From Gymnopus androsaceus JB14 (Eukaryota; Basidiomycota; Agaricomycetes; Agaricales; Omphalotaceae), in the NCBI GenBank assembly GCA_009733575.1, contig ML769702.1:1-34033 (forward strand): 34,033 bases of DNA. Direction: 5' to 3'. This document shows positions 18,710 through 29,263 of this stretch, in pieces. Each line of letters opens with the position of its first letter. Position 1 is the first letter of the stretch. The notes beneath the pieces were generated by a model that did no database searches, was not told the origin of the DNA, and saw only the letters and a program-made list of their open reading frames with translations. The position numbers were made by a program, and so were the translations under genes.

Positions 18710-19371
18710 ATGTTGTCTCACTGGTTGCAGCCGCCTACCGATGACATCGTAACAAGTCTTCAATCTATGGCTTCAAGGCATGCAGAGCTACCCCGTATCA
18801 CCACTCAAATGAAATCAGTCTGGCAATCTGATATCAAAAGGCAAACGGAAGAAATCGTGCGCAAAAGACGTGAAAAGGGAAATCCTTTCTCACAGGTAGT
18901 TATAGCTGACGATCACGATACTAACTCAAGATCTAAAAATTCTCCTTTCAATTGCTCTGGCCAACACCAACTTTACGTCGGAGCAGTTGGAGGGAAGTTG
19001 CGGTGGAGTAGTTACAAAACGACTTGGGGAACTTATCGGGTAAGGCTGCCAAAGCCACAATGTTTTATATATCAGACTACATCCTGAAGATGCCTTTGAC
19101 AACCGAGGCTTTACTTTCTCTGCTCTCTAGAGCCGTTGTATCTGTAACGCAAGATGATATTGAAGATACCCCTGTTGGCCGCGCCAAGCGACTCCTTCAT
19201 CGGTGTCTTACCCACTTTGGCAGAGCAACTCAAATACATGCTCAACACGCTGCTCGTATTCTGCAGAATTTAGATGACACAACGTCATCCCACAAGACAA
19301 TTCCAATGCCGTCTGCCAGTCTGTTGTTTTCTGCCCGTTTTGCGAATACAGCATATCCAAGTAAGGGCCGA
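18710..19371 (+). pseudogene. Helitron Rep (HUH) / helicase-protein fragment
   Basis: The first segment (18710 to about 19010) contains MASRHAELPRITTQMKSVWQ and NCSGQHQLYVGA. After a one-base frame change near 19000 the reading is NLSGKAAKATMFYISDYILK and then LLSLLSRAV, LLHRCLTHFGRATQIHAQHA and SSHKTIPMPSASLLF. YISDY (19066-19080) matches the YxxxY catalytic tyrosine pair of Helitron replication initiators, and its setting (AAKA..FYI.DYI.K) is the one found in Agaricomycete Helitron proteins. Rep nicks and joins ssDNA during rolling-circle transposition. The upstream HUH histidines and all of the helicase are missing, so this is a captured or truncated piece. Confidence 0.7.
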
Positions 19372-20053
19372 CCTTATTGAGGTCAAAACCATTGAGTATT
19401 GAGGATGGGTACCCGCGACCTAGCATCACTTCAAAAATCAACGATTCTAAATCGCATTGGGTGACACGATCGTATATCTCAGAATTTTCGTTGATGAATA
19501 CCTCAATGAGCGTTTGAGTTGATAAATTATATAATGAAAGGAAGTCGTGTTGAAATACCTTACAGAGTAGTGTGAGGATATCTAAGGATTCAATTTTCGA
19601 ATTTTTGACGCAATAAACGGTTGAGCCATTTTTAACAGCTGCTTTCACTGAGACGGCGGTGGTAAGCTGTATGATATCAGTGGAGGAGCTTGATTTTAAG
19701 GCCTGCTTGATAGACGGAATGAATTCAGGAACAGCGTATACATTGGGTTCTCGTTTGGTGAGGAAATCAGTGGGTATAGACTTGATGAGTGAACAATAGA
19801 TAATGCTACCAAAACGCGATTGATACAGCGAGCAAATGGTTGGATATATGTCATGTCCTGGAGGTGTACTATCTGCAGCTTGGCCGGAGCACATATCAAG
19901 TATTTTGTCGATTAAATAAAGCTTATTTTTTCGTACAGGGTCACGATTTGAAGCAACCGAGGACAAATCGGAAATGTTTAACTTTGTAAGCTGTAAGATC
20001 CATCGAGGGATGGAAGATAGTATATCATTGTAGATTTCGTGTAACGTAGTCAT
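19208..20053 (-). CDS. Hypothetical protein with Helitron-antisense C-terminus
   Basis: An intact 281-codon minus-strand ORF starts at ATG 20053 (MTTLHEIYNDILSSIPRWIL). An alternative GTG-initiated extension to 20152 is unlikely in a fungus. The protein is soluble-looking with a Lys/Thr-rich middle and several leucine-rich helices, and no family is recognised. The last ~50 codons (from about DMLYSQNGQKTTD) are exactly antisense to the Helitron Rep fragment, so the natural C-terminus appears to have been replaced by chance open frame. It is unspliced. It could be a truncated gene or a novel chimeric one. Confidence 0.5.
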   Translation of the reverse strand: MTTLHEIYNDILSSIPRWILQLTKLNISDLSSVASNRDPVRKNKLYLIDKILDMCSGQAADSTPPGHDIYPTICSLYQSRFGSIIYCSLIKSIPTDFLTKREPNVYAVPEFIPSIKQALKSSSSTDIIQLTTAVSVKAAVKNGSTVYCVKNSKIESLDILTLLCKVFQHDFLSLYNLSTQTLIEVFINENSEIYDRVTQCDLESLIFEVMLGRGYPSSILNGFDLNKVGPYLDMLYSQNGQKTTDWQTALELSCGMTLCHLNSAEYEQRVEHVFELLCQSG

Positions 20054-20420
20054 ATTTAAGAATGTCAAAGGCCAACGTCTAACGAGGACGATGGGGGTAG
20101 ACAAGAAAGGAACGGAAGTAGACTCGCGTGGCCAGTTCCGTTCGGTCGCCACCTATTTCAAATAAATTTGAAATGCACTGCAAGCAGCTGAGGCGACTAC
20201 CGAAGGACTGGGACGCAACCCACGTCACTAACCGAGTCACATTTTCGTGACTTTAACTTAGTGAAATTTCGAATTTTTCTCAGCCATCACTTTTCAGTTT
20301 TGCTTCTCATATCTTGGCAACTTCAACGACAACCTCAAGCAGTAGCCGAATAGTCAATAGACTGTATCAATAGTCTAGAAAACAAATTTGATTCAATTCC
20401 AACAACTAACGGGCCCTAAA
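20054..20420. other. Intergenic between hypothetical gene and helicase 3' end
   Basis: Contains the presumed promoter of the minus-strand gene ending at 20053 and a short inverted sequence near 20230-20260 (GAGTCAC...GTGAC). No coding is seen. Confidence 0.4.
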
Positions 20421-23214
20421 CTACCAAAATTGGTTTTCTTGAGTGTAATTTGGCAAGTTCTGGTAAGTGAAGTGATAATAAGGGTCTCCTGGCGGTGGTA
20501 TGGAGGTCGGGGAATACTGATAACCTTGGTGAGAGGTTCCCTGAGGCATATCAGAGGGTGTAGGGAAGAATCGGAGGTTATTGGATGGAGACGGAGTTGC
20601 AGGATAGCATGGATCGATGGCTGGGTATGGGTTTCTAGCTCTGTGTGTGGACATGTGCTGCATTAGATTGCTGTCGTATTGTGAGTGTGAGTGTCGAGGT
20701 TGAGATGGGGTTATGGGGGAAGGATATTGGTTAGGAGGAAGGAAGGAAGGTCCCGGAGTATGATACGTTTGCATGTCTGGATGCATCGTACAATCGTAAC
20801 CATGATGGTTCGGTGTTGAAGCCGGGATCATGGAATGAGCTCGATGGGCTGTCTGTTGGCGATGAGAATGTGTCGCCGGATCGTATTGAATCTCCTGAGG
20901 ATGATATACAACGTGTTTTTGTACATCAGCTGGGGTCGTTGGAGGCGCAGATATTGCGGCGGGAAGATGTCGAGACGCGAGAAGAAGATTAGACGCGCCA
21001 TGAGGCTGAGAACGTTGAACAGATGCCGTTGACATCGTTGACATCTCTTGTTCAATACCACAACCACTGCTGCTTGCCCGAGGTCTCTTTGTTGGCGGAG
21101 CACTCTCTGTCCCTTCCGCTGTATATTCCACTGTCTTTCTTTTCGTTGTCTTTGGCAGCGGTACCATGGCCGGCATATCAAGACCTTGAATCGTTTCCCA
21201 GAGATTCTCGCCGTAATTCTCCCACCAACCCCACTGGTCTGCAATGATTTTCTTTAGATGCTCAAACGACGAGATTGGACCAACAGATGCGAGTAGTTTC
21301 ACATGATCATTGCTAAGAATCGATTGGGCTGGCCAGAGAGCAAGAGAATGGTTGGATTGACGGATTTTGGAGCGCCAGGTGTATAGAGCGCGTTGGGTAG
21401 GCTTGTGTGGAATGCCTTTCGGAATAGCAGCCGGTCGTGGTGGAGCTTTGTAGCTTCCAGGTCGTGTGCGATCAAGAAGCTGAGGTTTACACATATCGCA
21501 GCATTCTACGCCCTCAGCAGGTACTAATCATGAATAGTGAGTTTTCAATTATCCCTAATATTTTGAACACTGACCTGGTGTGGCGTTTTCGTACACAGTA
21601 GTTAGAATATTGCGCCGACACGATCCTGTCTGCACAAATGCAAGCAATCCTTCATTCTTTGCACGGCAATCAATACGAGGTTCCCAGCCTACTTTTGGAT
21701 GCTCGTCCGACTTCCTATCACACGAACCTCGTTTCACTCCTCGACTTTGAGTGAAATCTTTCTCGGTCGACTTGGCGTATTCTCCCGTAGTATGTTCCTG
21801 CTGTGCAGGCTGCTTGTCCTTCCCTTTAGCTTTCCCCCTCCCCTTTGGTTTCGTCTTTTTTCCCTTTGACTCTCCTTGCAGCTCACTGACTAGCTCTTCA
21901 CAGTTCAGACTGTATGCGGATTTTTCAACAAGGAGGACTGCAAGACCTTTCCGGCCATGAGCTCGTGCTGCACGTCCGGCGCGCTGAACGAACATGGACA
22001 AGGTCTTGGGAAGTTTCCATTGGACCACGACATCAACATCAGGTATGTTGCAGCCCTATGGACAATATGAGGAACTTTTCATTGACAAACTTTTCCAGCC
22101 ACGTACCATCCCTGCTGCATCTGTGCAGACCAGGATCCGAACACTACCGTCCTTGAATTTTCGCATCAAGGCCCTGCGATACTTTTTGGAAAACACTGCG
22201 CTGAATGGGCGGACTAGTCCTCGACCTTGAAGATGCTTCGGTAATTGAGCTTCGAGATGTTCAACAATTTCCGGTCCCGATGGAAGACTATCGCTATACA
22301 CAAATGTTTTGGGTATCTCGGTGGTGCTCTGGACCCCATCTGGTACGATGAAGTCAAGATCTTTATAGGTGTTCATTGGATGTTGGATGGCCCACACTAC
22401 AAGTGAGACGTTCGGTCTATCGTTTCCTATATTGATATTAACATAACCTTCTTCCTTTAGTGAGAATCGAAGCTTTGAAAGGATATCGTTGCGGACACGA
22501 CGTGGTAAAGTTGCGGACAGAGCAACAAATGGAACACCCTCGGGAAGGAGAGTGCGCAGTATGCCTAGTTCGCTGTACTTCTTTCGGAATCCCGAGCCCC
22601 AGTGTGATATAACATGCGCCTCATCAATGACAATGGAAAGTACTCGTCCCACTAGTTCTTTGTTCTTGATAACATTTTTTGTGAACCTTTGTGTGAGCAT
22701 CATCTCTGGTGAGATGATAACGACCTGGTATTTTCCTGAACATATCTCCTATTAAGTATGGAGGTAAGTCATTCTTCCGATTCAACTGAGAAGTTAACAC
22801 TCACCATCATGTTTTTAGGTGTTAAACCTCCATGACTACTATTGATTGCTATTGCAGAGAGGTGATATTCATTCTGAAATGCTTCAGCCTGTTCATCCTG
22901 CAATGCTATGAGAGGTGAGACAAGGAATGTCACTTTTCCTTCGGATGCAGGATGTGCGTGTGGTGCAGCTACGATAGCAGTTTTTCCTGCACCTGTATGT
23001 GCATGTACCATTGCGTCTTTACGCTGGAGCTGCGCTGCTGTTGCGGCCTTCTGGAAGTCCTTCAGGACAAAGTTGTGATGAAACTTCTTTGTCACATCCT
23101 CGTCCAAACTATCGAGATCCTTTTCGGAAAGGGTTTATTGGTTTGAGACAGTGATATCGAGTTCCGTGCTCTGTAATCGCGCTTTTTCTTTGCATTAGCA
23201 TTTTTGTGCTGCAT
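20421..23214 (-). CDS. RecQ-family DNA helicase, four exons
   Basis: This is an ATP-dependent 3'-5' DNA helicase of the RecQ family. Exons by my reading: about 23214-22805, 22748-22107, 22055-21575, 21523-20421; all three introns are GT-AG (57, 51 and 51 bp). Motifs in order: Walker A AHTGAGKT; Ia LVSPLIALQDEQ; II VIDEAHVISHWG (RecQ-type, normally DEAHCISQWG); III LSATLP; V CTDAAGMGCNIPDVDVVVQW; VI FVQRAGRAARA. A RecQ zinc-binding signature follows: CRRNIL, then CCDMC created across the last intron. The ~300-residue tail is rich in Pro, Ser, His and Gln. No HRDC domain is seen. The probable start, MQHKNANAKKK at 23214, needs a one-base shift near 23189 and passes a TAA at 23135-23137 before Walker A. 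Those two blemishes may be errors or recent inactivation. Confidence 0.85.
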
Positions 23215-23299
23215 GCTACGAGGGATAGGGGAGTGTGTCATTGGACGTGAGCAAGTGGTTCTAGTGGTTTAGCGCTCACATTTCTTTTCTTCAAAAGTC
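23215..23299 (+). promoter_or_regulatory. Bidirectional intergenic region
   Basis: Only about 85 bp separate the helicase start (minus) from the divergent ATG at 23300 (plus), so the promoters must overlap. It contains a pyrimidine-rich stretch (TTTCTTTTCTTC) just before the plus-strand ATG. The GTGAGC...GCTCAC inverted pair here resembles a tRNA D-arm but lacks a B box. Confidence 0.3.
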
Positions 23300-23639
23300 A
23301 TGGCTGATCCATCCAGCTCACCTCTTTCTGCATATCCCAGCTCGCCAACCCCTTATCATGGTGATTCTCGGATCCTTCCAAATCTACCCGAAAGGTCACA
23401 GCTCACCATTGAGTGCGCTTCGAACATCACCCCTATTGGCCCTACGCACTCCGTTCACCAAAGCACCTACTATTACCATAGACTCCTCAACGCAGCCGGC
23501 CTCGTTCAATTCTGATTTTTACTTTAACGCCTCATGCTCGGTTGTTCTCAATGTTACTCCGCATCGTAACTCACCGAATCAGCACCCAGCAGCACTTCCT
23601 CCATTGGAGCTATCGCCTGTTTTCATTATGCATCTCCAA
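23300..23639 (+). CDS. Hypothetical Ser/Pro-rich protein, cut by gap
   Basis: ATG 23300 has strong context (AAAGTCATGGC) and starts MADPSSSPLSAYPSSPTPYH. That frame stops at 23515, but an overlapping frame from 23358 continues as PTITIDSSTQPASFNSDFYF and RNSPNQHPAALPPLELSPVF into the gap at 23640. A one-base slip near 23400-23470 would join them. The Ser/Pro/Thr composition suggests a disordered N-terminus. The remainder is lost in the gap, and after it a stop follows within about 10 codons. No function is recognised. Confidence 0.35.
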
Positions 23640-23664
23640 NNNNNNNNNNNNNNNNNNNNNNNNN
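23640..23664. other. Assembly gap (25 N)
   Basis: Second 25-N run, 200 bp before the satellite array. The array may have caused the break. Confidence 0.99.
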
Positions 23665-23857
23665 AGGACAATCCTATCAATGCTATGTAAAGATACCATC
23701 ATTGGGTAATATCAGGTGGTGGGGGAGAGAGGGATCAATGAGTGGGAGGCATATGCATATGGTTGGTAGTGACATTGATTGACTTTGGCAGGGAGTCGGT
23801 CATGATTTCCGGGATCCGAAGGCGTCTTCACGTACCTATATAAATTATCTATCACTT

Positions 23858-25195
23858 ATACACTACTATTTTTACTAGTGCATGGATTCCATGCAACATG
23901 TATGGAATCCATACACCACTATTTTTACTAGTGCATGGATTCCATGCAACATGTCATGGAATCCATACAACTACTATTTTTACTAGTTCATGGATTCCAT
24001 GCAACATGCATGGAATCCATACACTACTATTTTTACTAGTGCATGGATTCCATGCACATGCATGGAATCCATACACTACTATGTTTTACTAGTGCATGGA
24101 TTCCATGCGACATGCATGGAATCCATACACATTATTTTTACTAGTGCATGGATTCCATGCAACATGCATGGAATCCATACACTACTATTTTTACTAGTGC
24201 ATGGATTCCATGCAACATGCATGGAATCCATACACTACTATTTTTACTGAGTGCATGGATTCCATGCGACATGCATGGAATCCATACACATACTATTTTT
24301 ACTAGTGCATGGATTCCATGCAACATGCATGGAATCCATACACTACTATTTTTACTAGTGCATGGATTCCATGCAACATGCATGGAATCCATACACTACT
24401 ATTTTTACTAGTGCATGGATTCCATGCAACACGTATGGAATCCATACACTACTATTTTTACTAGTGTATGGATTCCATGCAACATGTATGGAATCCATAC
24501 ACTACTATTTTTACTAGTGCATGGATTCCATGCAACACGTATGGAATCCATACACTACTATTTTTACTAGTGCATGGATTCCATGCAACATATGGAATCC
24601 ATACACTACTATTTTTACTAGTGCATGGATTCCATGCAACATGATGGAATCCATACACTACTATTTTTACTAGTGCATGGAATCCATACACTACTATTTT
24701 TACTAGTGCATGGATTCCATGCAACATGTATGGAATCCATACACTACTATTTTTACTAGTGCATGGATTCCATGCAACAGTATGGAATCCATACACTACT
24801 ATTTTTACCAGTGCATGGATTCCATGCAACACGTATGGAATCCATACACTACTATTTTTACTAGTGCATGGATTCCATGCAACATGTATGGAATCCATAC
24901 ACTACTATTTTTACTAGTGCATGGATTCCATGCAACACATATGGAATCCATACACTACTATTTTTACCAGTGCATGGATTCCATGCAACATGTATGGAAT
25001 CCATACACTACTATTTTTACTAGTGCATGGATTCCATGCAACACGTATGGAATCCATACACTACTATTTTTACTAGTGCATGGATTCCATGCGACATGTA
25101 TGGAATCCATGCACTACTATTTTTACTAGTGCATGGAATCCATACGACTACTATTTTACTAGTGCATGGATTCCATGCAACATGCATGGAATCCA
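23858..25195. repeat. 53-bp palindromic satellite array, about 25 units
   Basis: Each unit reads ACTAGTG, CATGGATTCCATG, a variable centre, ATGGAATCCATAC, then ACTACTATTTTT. The two 11-bp cores ATGGATTCCAT and ATGGAATCCAT are reverse complements, and each is itself a near-palindrome, so each unit can fold alone or with neighbours. The arms are nearly invariant while the centre varies (CAACATGT, CAACACGT, CGACATGC, CAACACAT, or shorter). These variants are explained by CG decaying to TG or CA. Several units have one- or two-base length changes and two are truncated (near 24672 and 25126). Long apparent ORFs on both strands are a by-product of the repeat. Degenerate half-motifs (GTATGGATTCCAGG) continue to about 25255. 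Confidence 0.95.
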
Positions 25196-25255
25196 TATCC
25201 AAAGGGTGCCAGAGGTCCTAGCCGTATGGATTCCAGGCAGGGCGTATGGATTCCA

Positions 25256-26127
25256 GGGCCCTGGATTTCCTGTGGATTTTGATCATATTAGTTACTGGAT
25301 TGTTACACTTTGGACTATCTAACTAGTTACTTTAAACAAAATATGGAAGCATTGTTTCCAGCATCATGAGCAATATTGACCTTTTCAGCCCATGATAAAA
25401 TGTCAAGCTCTCCAGTGCCGTATCAAGCATTGGATCAACAGCAGGCAGAGGAATGGGTAGATGCTCAGATTTGTCTGAAGTCTTTTGCCTCTTGTGCAGG
25501 ACATGTTTAGACTTCTGTGAAGATGCTCAAATTTGTGTAGCTTTAATGCCTTTGCGGAAGAGAGAACTTGCTTTGGAAATGTCACCATGCACTACAGCAG
25601 CACCAGTAGCATTTTCACGATGAACGAGGCAACTAGAGGTACACAAGTGAAGGGAAAACAAACATAGGTTAGCACAATCATTGCAGATAAGATTGTGATA
25701 TACCATTTATAGAAGGGCAGTACTAGCAGAAAAAGGAAATGCGTTGTCCCAATATGGATCCCGTGGGAAAAGTCTGGAAATAACACGCACTTGACATTCT
25801 TGTAAGGTCGGCAATAATATACTCTAGCAGACTTATCTTATCGGGAGGTGGCGGTGACACGGCATGGAGTAGCGAATGGCACAAGCGCCCAGTGTTTCCA
25901 CTCTATCTCCCCGTTAGCCAGTTATTGCTTCGCTTCGCTCGCAATGAACTTGATTCTTGGATTCTGTAACTTTTGCATTGCATTGCTTTGCCTATACATT
26001 ATCGTCTCACGTTCAACGGTAATTCCTTGATGTCATCCTAGTTCCTCTTCTTTTTCCCTCGCCAATCCCTCCGTAATCATCAGCTGCCCAGTGCCTTGCC
26101 TCTCACATGGTGGTACCAGGTCACTGG
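25256..26127. other. Gene-poor; possible degraded minus-strand exon
   Basis: On the minus strand, 25628-25545 reads CLVHRENATGAAVVHGDI then SSLFRKGIKATQ after a plausible CCTCTAG acceptor, with a 71-bp intron whose donor is GTATATC near 25700. Further codons (KSKHVLHKRQKTSDKSEHL) follow after a stop. This may be a decayed gene. I do not recognise the family. The remainder is non-coding and includes the esterase promoter. Confidence 0.25.
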
Positions 26128-26135
26128 TATATAAA
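26128..26135 (+). promoter_or_regulatory. TATA box of the carboxylesterase gene
   Basis: TATATAAA, 51 bp before the ATG at 26186, in typical fungal position. It also shows that the longer open frame starting at 26107 cannot be the natural start. Confidence 0.65.
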
Positions 26136-26185
26136 GAGTGGCATGGAACCACTCAGTACGTCGTGTTTCTCCCCTCAAATCGGCA

Positions 26186-28615
26186 ATGAAGACATTACTT
26201 CTCATCTGCATTCTATCCTCTTCGGACTCGTTCAATCTGCTTCCCTCGAGGTTAAACTTACTTCCGGAATGTTCCTAGGCGTCTCAACTCCGAATGGAAC
26301 AGACCAATGGTTGGGAATACGATACGGTACTCCGCCAGTTGGAGACCTTCGGTTCAAAGCACCTGTTGCCATCACTCATCCGAACACTACCGCCGTCCAA
26401 GATGCTTCGACTTTTGGCAACGCTTGTCCTCAGCCGCCGTCGGATTTGGGTGCGGAACAGAGTGAAGATTGTCTTTTCCTGAATGTTCGAAATTGCACCT
26501 CTTCTAAAAGTTAGTATTGATTCTTCTTCTAGGTCTTTCGTCCGCAAAATACAAGTGCGGACGCGAAGCTTCCTATATTGGTTTGGATACATGTATTTGC
26601 TTTCGGTTTCGTTTGGTTTCCATGTATTTCTGACCTACTACACATTAGGGTGGAGCTTATACGAATGGGTGAGCTTGACGCCTTGCGCATGCTGACGAGC
26701 AGATACCAATCATTGTCTCTATAGCGCCGCATCTCAGGCCAATTATGACCCAACTCGTACGTCGTCAAGTCTTGGTAATACTCCTATATCTCACTGAATA
26801 TCATCATAACAGGAATCCTCACACAAAGCGTCGCCGTTGGCAAACCCATTATCTTCGTTTCAATGTAGCCAAAGTTTACTGCCTCTGAGCTTCAGAGTAC
26901 ACCCCACTGACCACACTTTCTTTAGAAATTACCGATTGAACACATTTGGATTCGTCAGTTCGCTCGATGTATCTGTTAATGATTTTACTTAGAATGGCTT
27001 TATACAGCTTGCGAGCTCGCTAGTTGCCCCTGAAGATCTCAACGCAGGCTTACTCGATCAACGCTTAGCATTCGAGTTCATCCAGGACAACATTGCTGCA
27101 TTTGGAGGAGACCCAAGTATGCATCCCACACGAACTGTTGATCAAAACGATGAATACATACTGAGTTACTTGTTTTGACTTTTGCAGCAAAGGTTACAAT
27201 CTGGGGCCAGGTGTGACAGAAAGTATAACTTTGTATTGGTCGGTTTTTTGCTTACAACTAATCTCCAACCTAGTCTGCTGGAGCTGGAAGTGTCGAATCG
27301 CATCTTCTGTATCCATCGAACCGATCCCTTTTCAGAGCGGCCATGGCTGATTCTTCTGTTGGACCATTGTGAGTCTTTATCGTCCTGTAGTATCTCGGGA
27401 TTTCACTGTTGCTGGTTCTAGTAAATCATCTCCTCCAGCAAGTACTTATGATCTACCTGGTTTACCATTCAGTCGACTTCTTGCAGCTACTGGATGCACT
27501 TTTGGTCCAGAAGCAATCTCATGCCTGCAAAATGTTCCATTCGAAGTACGCATAGATTCTCGACGCGTCGGTGTTGTGATTTTTCATGATTGACAAACTG
27601 TCTTCTGTTGTAGACTCTCTTGAACATCAGTAATACGATGATCAATGTGACATTAAACTCCCAGCTCTGGCAACCTGCAATTGGTCCAAAGGGGAGCTTC
27701 GCTGATGTTGAAGCGTCAATCAAAATCCAGAGCAAGGACTTTCTTCACGTACCTTACCTAGGAGGAACCAATGTAAGCTACTTGGGCATTGAGATCTTAC
27801 TTCCTCTGATACTGAGTCGCATCCATGCCAGGTGAATGAAGGACAGTATTCAGTACATCAATCGAGGGATTGGGTCTTGCCGGTGCTGCCCAAGATCAAG
27901 CTTTCATCGACTTCATTGGACACCTAGTCATCGACAACAGCACATTGACTAAAGATGTCTATGATGAAATCCTTGCCATGTGGCCGGCGAACGATCCACT
28001 TCTAGGAGCACCATTCAACACAGGAGACTCCCTGTTTGATCGTGGAGAAGCATGGTATACTGACGAGTTCTTTTTGGCTCCCCGACGATTGTTCTTTGGA
28101 AACGCAGCTGCTCTACAACCTATGTTCGCATACTACTTTAGAGAGTTCATTCCTGGGCAGGATCCCACGCTCGGAGGTGACCTGATTTTCAGATAGCACT
28201 ACAGATTGACTTACCCTTCGCTATACAGTCTTCCACGAATCAGAGCTGCTTTTGCTCTTTGGGCCAGTGCCGACAGCAGTCGAAGATACATTTGCCAACC
28301 AAATGCTTGATTTCTACATCAACTTTATCTACGACTTGAATCCTGGATGTAAGCCTACGTGGTTGGTTTATCGATCTGGAGCTGATGCTAGTTTTCTTTT
28401 CCGTTCACAGCTCCCTGGCCAGAGTACAGCACAGCTGCCAATGCAAAGAATGTCATGCAGCTGCTACGCAACAACATAACTGCGATTCCAGATAGTATGT
28501 ATCGGGCTCACTTTGGATGTCGTTTGGGAACTAACGAAAAATTTATTTAGCTTGGGATATTGATAAGACTAATTTTCTGAATACGCAGAAGGTTCTCGAT
28601 GAATTCCAGAAGTAA
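26186..28615 (+). CDS. Secreted type-B carboxylesterase/lipase, 15 exons
   Basis: Member of the carboxylesterase/lipase type-B family (alpha/beta hydrolase). The signal peptide [11 protein letters not shown]...LFGLVQS precedes [12 protein letters not shown]. Family marks: [14 protein letters not shown], signature EDCLFLNVF, oxyanion [32 protein letters not shown], nucleophile motif GQSAGAGS and [10 protein letters not shown] around the catalytic His. Exons: 26186-26484, 26533-26592, 26649-26668, 26725-26756, 26813-26864, 26926-26953, 27008-27116, 27188-27210, 27274-27368, 27422-27545, 27614-27772, 27832-28176, 28229-28348, 28411-28494, 28551-28615; all introns GT-AG and short. Two single missing bases disturb the frame: one in the signal peptide (about 26218, a C run) and one after NEG (about 27843, an A run). 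All other features are intact, so these may be sequence errors. Confidence 0.88.
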
Positions 28616-29263
28616 ATAACTGCTTTGTATTCCGCCTAGTCATGCGTATGTGTGTATGCTTGAAATTTCTGCAATGTAGCAAGTGTTGAAAACAATCATT
28701 TTCGAATCCCCTTTTCTGTCGCCGCATGAAGGAGCTAGCAGGTACGGCAGGTTCGGATACTGAAGTAAACCTGAATGGCAGTGAAGCTCTGAATACCTGC
28801 CCCCCTCGTAAAACTTGTTTGTTTCTTTGCAGGGAGTCAATCTGGTGCACCTTATTCTCAACTCATTCTTCGCTTAATTCAATTCGTCGATCTTCAATTG
28901 AATCATTTCTTTTTCCATTTGTTCTCCCTTGGTTATCCCTGCGCAAGATTTCGCTCTCTGCCCAGTGCCGCGGTCTCCTTTCAGCTTGGGGATCTCCGCC
29001 TGATTTCGTGAAATCTCCCTTTCGCGTTCTTGCCAAACTGAGCGCTTAATTCAACTTGATGTCTAATCTAAGTAAACGGCGCTTAGTTTATTGAATTTGG
29101 CGCTAGGCTTCACTCCTTTGTTCAAACCTTCATCTTCCATCACACACCAATCACCAGTCCCCGGTCGAGACCTACATTCATGCTTAACGGTAAGCAAGAA
29201 GAATCTTTGCTCTAATAGCATTAAGATCTCCAACTTGGCAAAACGAAGAGAAATCACAGCAAA
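28616..29263. other. Intergenic, no supported gene
   Basis: Pyrimidine-rich on the plus strand from about 28800 to 29050, with several short frames lacking motifs. Two GGCGCTTAG/TTGGCGCTAGG segments near 29075-29105 echo the GGCGCTAAA motif of the TIR element's inverted repeats but are not extended matches. Presumably includes the terminator of the esterase and the promoter of the F-box gene. Confidence 0.4.

Noticed and set aside
23248..23315. tRNA gene suggested by GTGGTTCTAGTGGTTTAGCGCTC
   Set aside because: Resembles a D-arm, but no B box or T-arm follows and the sequence runs into a coding-type ATG.
24000..25190. Possible CRISPR array
   Set aside because: The units are contiguous with no unique spacers; only the 4-8 bp centre varies, and the genome is eukaryotic.
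24141..25202. Long tandem-repeat ORFs on both strands within the satellite (83-145 codons, reading MDSMQHAWNPYTT and similar)
   Set aside because: They arise because the 53-bp unit lacks stops in two of three frames and cycles frame each unit. Both strands are equally open, indels shift frames freely, and there is no start context or promoter.
26107..26185. Upstream in-frame start (26107) for the carboxylesterase
   Set aside because: It would lie upstream of the TATA box and would give no signal peptide. The ATG at 26186 encodes a good one if a single missing base is allowed.
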